Shown: positions 7,975 to 11,803 of the stretch, piece by piece
Numbering within the stretch: position 1 is the stretch's first letter
Layout: every line of letters begins with the position of its first letter
DNA from: Acidimicrobiales bacterium
GTDB lineage: Bacteria > Actinomycetota > Acidimicrobiia > Acidimicrobiales > Palsa-688
Length of the DNA stretch: 11,803 nucleotides
Direction: 5' to 3'
Assembly: GCA_030039575.1 (NCBI GenBank)
Contig: JASHVH010000339.1
Location: 1 to 11,803, forward strand
The notes under the pieces: generated by a model
Told to the model about the DNA's origin: nothing
The model's input: the letters and a program-made list of their open reading frames with translations, nothing else
Databases searched by the model: none
Position numbers and translations under genes: made by a program

Positions 7975-7982
7975 CTGTGCGC

Positions 7983-7997
7983 TCGACCTGACGTCGA
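7983..7997 (+). terminator. Small hairpin after the LuxR regulator, weak terminator candidate
   Basis: TCGAC-CTGAC-GTCGA, a five-base perfect stem, starts nine bases after the regulator's stop. There is no T-run after it, so as an intrinsic terminator it is weak. The two genes here converge and one or both must terminate in these 82 bases. Confidence 0.2.
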
Positions 7998-8056
7998 TTG
8001 GGAGTTAGGACTGCTCAGGTCACAGTCTCGATATATCGTTGCAGTTGACTTGCCTC

Positions 8057-9526
8057 TCAGGGGAGCCCGCCCGCGTGCCGCGAGAAGAGGTGTTCAAGCC
8101 GCACCGACAGCGGGTGCGCCGGCCCTGACGGGACGATGCGAGTCGCCAGCAAGCCAACGAGGGCGATAGCGGCGGCGACTAACATGGCGACGCCCGTGCG
8201 GTGACTGTCACTGCCTGGGACAACGACCAGGATGGCCGAGACGACGGCCACGCCGAGGGCTGAGCCGACCTGACGAAAGGCGGTAAGCACGGCGCTGGCC
8301 GAGCCCTCGGCTCTAGCGGCCACCGGCCCGCGCGTCCCTGCCAGGGTCGAGGCAACCTGAGCAAAACGGGCCGCTATCCCCATTACAAATAGCGAGGCGA
8401 GCAGCCCTGCGAGTGACCCGCTAAGGACGCTAGTAGCGGATCCCACCAGGGCCAACAGCCCGAGGGACATCCCTGCGGTGAGGGCGCGCCGCGGCCCGAG
8501 CGCAGGGACGATCTTCGAGGCCGGGCCGGCGAGGGCAAAGGCGCCGGCCGCCTGGGGGACAAAGCACAAGCCCGTCACGATCGGGCTGAGGCCTCGTCCT
8601 TCCTGCAGGTACAGCGTGACGAGGATCACCTGGCCCGCGTTGCAGGCACCGAAGGCAAGGATGCAGACGTTCGCCCCAAGGATGGCCCGGTCTTTCAACA
8701 GGTCGAGGTCGAGGAGTGGCTCAGGCGTCCTCCGTTCGCGGAGTACGAACGCGCCAAGGAGCAGAAGGCCGACACCGACCACCACGGCCGGTTGAGTCGG
8801 CTGCAAGGTGTCGCCCGCCCTGGTCACCCCGAACACGACCAGGGCTACACCGGCGGTGGCGAAGAGCGCGCCGGGGACATCGAGGTGGCGGGAGCGGCGG
8901 GGTGAGTCGGCCGGGAGCAGCCGCCAGGACGCAGCGAACAGCGCCACGCCGACCGGGACGTTGACGAAAAAGACGAGCCGCCAGCTGGCCTCGACAAGAA
9001 GGCCCCCGACGACCGCCCCAGAAGCGAAGCCGGCCGAGGCAACTGCGCCATAGATGCCGAGCGCGTGACTGCGCCCCTGCTCGTCCGGCCAGCTCGTGAC
9101 GAGCAGGGACAGCCCCGCCGGTGCCAGCAACGCGGCGCCAAAGCCTTGCACCGCTCTCGAGGCGATCAGCAGCCTTGGCTCGACGGCCAGGCCACCGGCA
9201 ATGCTGGCGAGGACGAACACGCACAGCCCGACCCGGTACAGCCGCGCCCGGCCAAATACGTCTGCCAGGCGCCCGCCCAGCAGCAGGCAGCCACCAAAGG
9301 CGATGGCGTAGGCGCTGACCAGCCACTGGAGCGTCGTCGTAGCGACGTGCAGGCCGTGCTGGATCGAGGGCAGCGCCACGTTGACGATCGTGAAGTCCAG
9401 CACGACCATGAACTGGGCCATGGCCAAGGTGATGAGGAGGGCCGTGCCCGCACGAGACGGCCCCGGGACGGGGGCCTGCGGGCTGGCCGGAGGCGGACCA
9501 TCGGTGCCTCTTCCGCTCGATCCCAT
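8057..9526 (-). CDS. MFS transporter, DHA2 (EmrB/QacA-like, 14-TM) drug exporter family
   Basis: A 489-residue integral membrane protein of the major facilitator superfamily, most like proton-driven DHA2 exporters. After a Pro/Ser-rich cytoplasmic tail (about 1-26) come LDFTIVNVALPSI (43-55, motif D1), GGRLADVFGRARLY (84-97, motif A) and SRAVQGFGAALL (123-134, motif B with Arg124). The motif C region SAGFASGAVVGG (164-175) has Ala where many antiporters have Pro. Length and hydrophobic pattern fit 14 helices. The ATG at 9524-9526 has GGAG about eight bases upstream. It is divergent from the lipoprotein gene across 106 bp holding two dyads, so it is probably controlled by a local repressor or activator. 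The substrate cannot be inferred; a role in multidrug or metabolite export is family knowledge. Confidence 0.92.
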   Translation of the reverse strand: MGSSGRGTDGPPPASPQAPVPGPSRAGTALLITLAMAQFMVVLDFTIVNVALPSIQHGLHVATTTLQWLVSAYAIAFGGCLLLGGRLADVFGRARLYRVGLCVFVLASIAGGLAVEPRLLIASRAVQGFGAALLAPAGLSLLVTSWPDEQGRSHALGIYGAVASAGFASGAVVGGLLVEASWRLVFFVNVPVGVALFAASWRLLPADSPRRSRHLDVPGALFATAGVALVVFGVTRAGDTLQPTQPAVVVGVGLLLLGAFVLRERRTPEPLLDLDLLKDRAILGANVCILAFGACNAGQVILVTLYLQEGRGLSPIVTGLCFVPQAAGAFALAGPASKIVPALGPRRALTAGMSLGLLALVGSATSVLSGSLAGLLASLFVMGIAARFAQVASTLAGTRGPVAARAEGSASAVLTAFRQVGSALGVAVVSAILVVVPGSDSHRTGVAMLVAAAIALVGLLATRIVPSGPAHPLSVRLEHLFSRHAGGLP

Positions 9527-9545
9527 GCACCGGCTCCTGTGTTGT

Positions 9546-9561
9546 CAGTGCGGGTGCACTG
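9546..9561. promoter_or_regulatory. 16-bp inverted repeat between exporter and lipoprotein genes
   Basis: CAGTGC-GGGT-GCACTG, six-base perfect arms with a four-base spacer, 20-35 bases before the exporter ATG. Binding here would block the exporter's transcription start or early transcript. Confidence 0.45.
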
Positions 9562-9588
9562 TCGCTCCAAAGTTTTGCGCCCACACGA

Positions 9589-9602
9589 ATTGGTTTACCA
9601 AT
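9589..9602. promoter_or_regulatory. 14-bp inverted repeat ATTGGT-TT-ACCAAT between exporter and lipoprotein genes
   Basis: Perfect six-base arms around TT. It lies 63-76 bases before the exporter ATG and 31-44 bases before the lipoprotein GTG, so it is placed to control both. The form resembles TetR/MarR-class operators commonly found next to exporters, but no such regulator gene is in the window. Confidence 0.5.
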
Positions 9603-9632
9603 CCGACGAACGGGTGGCAGAAGAAGGGGACT

Positions 9633-10343
9633 GTGAACCCGCACAAACGTGCAACCATAAGTAAGTTGCCTCTGCCCATTCGACCCCGCGGACTGCTCCT
9701 GACCGTCGTCCTTTTGGGACTGGCGTCACTAACTGCCGCAAGTTGTGGCGGCTCTAGTAGCTCGTCTTCCACCACTACCAAGCCAACAAGCCCTCCTTCT
9801 ACAACAGCCGCACCAGCTACGACGACCCCACCCGCGGCTACTCCGACAACTGAAGCCAAAGGCAAGTTCGTGACGTTCGGCGATGGTACTTACACGGTGG
9901 GGGAGACAGTGAAGGCTGGGACGTACAGGGCGACGGGCCCTGGTTTCAACTGCTATTGGGAGCGCCTCAAAGGCTTCAGCGGTTCGCTCGACGACATCAT
10001 CGCCAATAACAACACGGGCGACCCTTCCGTGGTGACTATTTCCCCCAGTGACAAGGGCTTTAGGACCAGTGGTTGCGGAACTTGGACTTCGGACCTGTCG
10101 CAAATAACGAAATCGAAAACGTCGTTTGGCGCGGGCACCTACATCGTGAACACCGACGTCGAGCCGGGCACGTACCACGCCCCAGGTAGTGATCTGTGCT
10201 ACTGGGCTCGTCTCTCGGGCTTCGGTGGCACCTTTTCTGAGATCATCGCGAACGGCAACCCGACCGGAAGCGTGATCGTCACAATTGCCGCCAGCGACAA
10301 GGGGTTCGAGTCAGCTCGCTGCGGGACATGGACAAAGAGTTAG
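9633..10343 (+). CDS. Secreted lipoprotein with two tandem cysteine-paired repeats
   Basis: A 236-residue predicted lipoprotein. Positive residues (KRATISK, RPRG) precede a hydrophobic stretch LLLTVVLLGLASLTA (21-35) and a lipobox AASC with the acylated Cys38. A Ser/Thr/Pro linker follows (40-74), as in actinobacterial surface proteins. Two copies of one domain, about residues 80-152 and 163-234, share FGxGTYxV, a GTY, CYWxRLxGFxG, IIAN, VTIxxSDKGF and CGTWT. Each has one Cys in CYW (107, 189) and one in CGTW (148, 230), probably forming a disulfide. The GTG at 9633-9635 is chosen because it begins the signal peptide and has AGGGG just upstream, at short spacing. The open frame extends back to 9381, but that part overlaps the exporter gene and is not protein-like. 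This repeat recurs in uncharacterised actinobacterial exported proteins; function unknown. Confidence 0.87.
   Translation: MNPHKRATISKLPLPIRPRGLLLTVVLLGLASLTAASCGGSSSSSSTTTKPTSPPSTTAAPATTTPPAATPTTEAKGKFVTFGDGTYTVGETVKAGTYRATGPGFNCYWERLKGFSGSLDDIIANNNTGDPSVVTISPSDKGFRTSGCGTWTSDLSQITKSKTSFGAGTYIVNTDVEPGTYHAPGSDLCYWARLSGFGGTFSEIIANGNPTGSVIVTIAASDKGFESARCGTWTKS
9870..10334 (+). repeat. Tandem duplicated domain within the lipoprotein
   Basis: The two domain copies are encoded at about 9870-10088 and 10119-10334, joined by a short polar linker (SDLSQITKSK). They are similar in protein sequence but well diverged in DNA, so the duplication is old. Confidence 0.75.
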
Positions 10344-10375
10344 GCGTCATCGCCGCCAGATCACCCTCTGCGCTG

Positions 10376-10780
10376 TTACGACCCCAGAACCTTGGCCTTC
10401 TCCTGTTGGAACTCAGGTTCGCTGATCACTCCTTTGTCCCGCAGGTCTGCCAGCTTGGCAACCTGGTCGGCAGTGCCATCACCCGAGCTGGACGAGACCT
10501 CCTGGACGTACTGACGAAAGGCTTGGTCTTGCGCCTGGGCTGCTTGCACCTGATGTTCGTGCATTTTGCTGCCCCGGGCAATGAGGTAGACAAGCACGCC
10601 GACCCAGGGAACTATTATGACAAAAAATGTCCAGAGGCCCTTCGCCCAACCTGACAGGTCACGGCTACGGAAGATGTCGCCAAAAACGACAATGAGCAAC
10701 CAAATCCAGGCGAAGAACAAAAAGAACCACAGCATAGTCAGGAAAATGTCGAGCAATGGGTAGGTGGTGGTGGCTAGCAT
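10376..10780 (-). CDS. Small membrane protein with PLDc_N-like region and C-terminal SHOCT domain
   Basis: 134 residues. Two transmembrane helices, about 10-34 (rich in Phe/Trp/Leu) and 48-68 (WTFFVIIVPWVGVLVYLIARG), form the region called phospholipase D-nuclease N-terminal-like. The stretch RSRDLSGWAKGLW lies between them. A Gln/Ala-rich, probably helical segment (74-94) leads to a SHOCT domain: DQVAKLADLRDKGVISEPEFQQEKAKVLGS (105-134 in parts). SHOCT is a short oligomerisation module. Such proteins are very common in actinobacteria; they lack the phospholipase active site and their role is not established. The ATG at 10778-10780 has a weak AAAGG site about 9-10 bases upstream. It converges with the lipoprotein gene, leaving 32 bases between the stops. 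Confidence 0.9.
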   Translation of the reverse strand: MLATTTYPLLDIFLTMLWFFLFFAWIWLLIVVFGDIFRSRDLSGWAKGLWTFFVIIVPWVGVLVYLIARGSKMHEHQVQAAQAQDQAFRQYVQEVSSSSGDGTADQVAKLADLRDKGVISEPEFQQEKAKVLGS

Positions 10781-10804
10781 CTTTTCAAACCTTTCGTTGT
10801 TGTC

Positions 10805-10951
10805 GTACTGTTGCCCGTCGCAACTGGGCTGAAATCGGCACCAGCTCCTGCCCCTGACGAGGAAGCACTGGCCCGCTTAGCGGGACAATAATTCCAAGTG
10901 GTCCGGCGCGGCTCATTCGGTCTGGGTGATTACGGAAGGTGTACTGTTGCC
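10805..10951. repeat. 11-bp direct repeat GTACTGTTGCC in the intergenic region
   Basis: GTACTGTTGCC occurs at 10805-10815 and 10941-10951, both non-coding, 136 bp apart. It could be a binding site or chance. Confidence 0.25.
10872..10884. promoter_or_regulatory. Inverted repeat CCCGCT-T-AGCGGG upstream of the SHOCT gene
   Basis: Six-base perfect arms around one T, 92-104 bases before the ATG of the SHOCT gene. The one-base centre makes it a poor RNA hairpin, so a protein-binding site is more likely. There is no other support. Confidence 0.35.
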
Positions 10952-11009
10952 GGGCAGGCTCCCTCTTTTTTTGCCAGGCCGGGTCGTCGATCAGCTAGCG
11001 GCGACTAGG

Positions 11010-11222
11010 TCACGGCGGCTCCACTGCCCGCACTTCGAGCAGCTCCAGCCCGAGCGCCTGGACCCGGGCGATGGCCCCATGCAGGGCAGCCTGGTCCGGC
11101 AGCTCGGCCCGTAACGTGGTGCGCTCCGGGCCTACGACTACGTCGAAGTCCTCGAAGGCATCCACTACCGCAGGCACGGCCTGGCCGGCGATGATGATCT
11201 CATAGGTCCTCGGGATTATCAC
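11010..11222 (-). CDS. Small conserved protein (70 aa), paralogue of the protein at 4334-4567
   Basis: Unnamed family, as for the 77-residue protein. The sequence begins MIIPRTYEIIIAG, then a helical stretch ending DAFEDF, DVVVGPERTTLRAELPD, QAALHGAIARVQALG and LELLEVR. It matches its paralogue at YEI, G, AF, T-L, DQ-AL-G and LGLELLE-R, with one extra residue before DQ. Predicted beta-alpha-beta-beta-alpha-beta, no membrane segment. The start is a GTG at 11220-11222 with only a weak AAAGAG upstream; no better in-frame start precedes YEI. It is divergent from the MalT-type regulator at 11420 across 197 bases carrying two matching dyads, the same layout as the first module. A partner or ligand-sensing role for the regulator is inferred from this repeated layout alone. 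Confidence 0.85.
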   Translation of the reverse strand: MIIPRTYEIIIAGQAVPAVVDAFEDFDVVVGPERTTLRAELPDQAALHGAIARVQALGLELLEVRAVEPP

Positions 11223-11285
11223 TGGTGTGCTCTTTGAGCCAGCCTTCTCTCGTCCCTAAGTATCCTGTGCCGTTACGGCCTCGTC

Positions 11286-11305
11286 ATCACCCACGCCCGG
11301 GTGAT
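11286..11305. promoter_or_regulatory. Operator-like dyad, copy 1: ATCACCCAC-N4-GGGTGAT
   Basis: ATCACCC and GGGTGAT are perfect reverse complements with a six-base spacer (ACGCCC). It is 64 bases before the start of the 70-residue gene. It matches copy 2 at 16 of 20 positions, all four differences being in the centre, as expected of paired sites for one dimeric regulator. Confidence 0.72.
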
Positions 11306-11345
11306 CGTGCGCGTCCGTGTCGTGCACAGTCCCCGGCCAACTGGG

Positions 11346-11365
11346 ATCACCCACTAATGGGTGAT
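11346..11365. promoter_or_regulatory. Operator-like dyad, copy 2: ATCACCCAC-N4-GGGTGAT
   Basis: Same arms and spacer length as copy 1 (spacer ACTAAT), exactly 60 bp further right. Its right end is 55 bases before the ATG of the MalT-type regulator, where it could control that gene; copy 1 serves the small gene on the other side. Confidence 0.72.
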
Positions 11366-11407
11366 GCGGTGCCCCCGACTTGCTCTTAGCGTTATCGAAG
11401 AAGAGCC

Positions 11408-11417
11408 AAGGAGGTGG
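11408..11417 (+). promoter_or_regulatory. Strong ribosome-binding site of the second MalT-type regulator
   Basis: AAGGAGGTGG is close to a full anti-16S match and ends two bases before the ATG at 11420. It fixes the start and implies efficient translation, unusual for a large regulator gene. Confidence 0.85.
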
Positions 11418-11419
11418 TC

Positions 11420-11803
11420 ATGTCGTTGTCTTCGGTGATCGGGCCGGCCGCTCGGGCGGCCCAGGCCCTCGGCGTGCGGCCACCGTGGGCAGAAGGCGCC
11501 GGGTCGGCCAAGTTCATCCCTCCCAGTCCCCCGCGCCACCTCGTGAGGCGAGACCGCCTCGACCGCCAGCTCGCGATGGCGCTCAACCACGGCCTTACCA
11601 TTGTCACCGGCCCGTCAGGGTCTGGCAAGAGCGTGCTGCTGGCGGACTGGGCACAGGGCTTTGCCGACGGGGTAGTGGGTTGGCTGTCGGCCGGCGAAGC
11701 CCACAACGACCGTGAGCTGTTCTGGCGCGACGTGTCCCTCGCGCTCGGTGACCATGAAACCGACGATGCGCCGGCTCACCAGTGGCGTCTTGTGGACGAC
11801 GAC
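11420..11803 (+). CDS. MalT-type LuxR regulator / STAND ATPase, N-terminal part (cut by the window edge)
   Basis: The first 128 residues of a large ATPase regulator; the frame is open to the last base. KFIPPSPPRHLVRRDRLDRQL (31-51, read in parts) is the conserved segment before the NTPase domain of MalT-type proteins. Then come LTIVTGPSGSGKSVLLADWA with Walker A GPSGSGKS (64-71), GWLSAGEAHNDRELFWRDV (the usual strand plus helix before the sensor) and a final VDDD at the edge that may be the start of the Walker B region. The C-terminal TPR and LuxR HTH are outside the window, so the LuxR assignment rests on family resemblance. The start has a near-perfect Shine-Dalgarno site. It is divergent from the 70-residue gene and is the second such module in the window. 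Confidence 0.88.
   Translation, partial: MSLSSVIGPAARAAQALGVRPPWAEGAGSAKFIPPSPPRHLVRRDRLDRQLAMALNHGLTIVTGPSGSGKSVLLADWAQGFADGVVGWLSAGEAHNDRELFWRDVSLALGDHETDDAPAHQWRLVDDD

Noticed and set aside
9381..9632. N-terminal extension of the lipoprotein frame
   Set aside because: It overlaps the exporter gene and precedes a complete signal peptide and lipobox that begin at the GTG at 9633.
10924..10930. GGGTGAT half-site as a third operator of the second module
   Set aside because: The matching ATCACCC arm is missing at the required distance, and a seven-base match alone is weak.
10945..10972. Run of seven T after a GC-rich stretch, as an intrinsic terminator
   Set aside because: No stem longer than three bases can be formed before the T-run, and no plus-strand gene ends just upstream.

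Overview
The window is high-GC DNA with long open frames on both strands, GTG as well as ATG starts and purine-rich Shine-Dalgarno sites. The gene types (a GH15 trehalase/glucoamylase-like enzyme, very large MalT-type LuxR regulators, a 14-TM DHA2 drug exporter, a Ser/Thr/Pro-linker lipoprotein and a PLDc_N/SHOCT membrane protein) point to an actinobacterium (Actinomycetota), probably environmental. This is inferred from family content only; no rRNA or other marker gene is present. No mobile element, CRISPR array, tRNA or rRNA was found.

Left part (1-4146): the 3' end of a short-chain dehydrogenase (SDR) enters from the left and carries a frameshift ten codons before its natural end. Facing it is a full-length GH15 glycosidase gene on the minus strand. 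A stretch of about 420 bp with no convincing gene follows. Then comes a minus-strand pair, an NmrA-like NAD(P)-binding protein followed by a second SDR. The second SDR has lost its whole catalytic middle: its NNAG motif runs straight into a C-terminal GQTITANGG motif. A perfect 14-bp palindrome lies upstream of this pair.

Middle (4334-7974): a 77-residue protein with a predicted beta-alpha-beta-beta-alpha-beta pattern is divergent from a complete 892-residue STAND/LuxR (MalT-type) regulator. Between them is an unusually long (728 bp) intergenic region with a 20-bp dyad and several short stem-loops.

Right part (8057-11803): a DHA2-family exporter (minus) and a two-repeat lipoprotein (plus) diverge from a 106-bp intergenic region that holds two separate dyads. 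A small PLDc_N/SHOCT membrane protein follows on the minus strand. The window closes with a second copy of the small-protein/MalT-regulator arrangement: a 70-residue paralogue of the 77-residue protein (minus), then the first 128 residues of another MalT-type ATPase regulator (plus, cut by the window edge). The 197-bp divergent intergenic region between them carries two near-identical dyads, ATCACCCAC-N4-GGGTGAT, exactly 60 bp apart.

The most interesting pattern is this repeated module: a small protein of a shared, unnamed family divergent from a STAND/LuxR regulator, twice in 7.5 kb, with dyad operators between them. This suggests that the small protein is functionally linked to the regulator, for example as a ligand-sensing or modulating partner. 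That role is inference. The exporter, lipoprotein and SHOCT genes between the two modules are possible targets.
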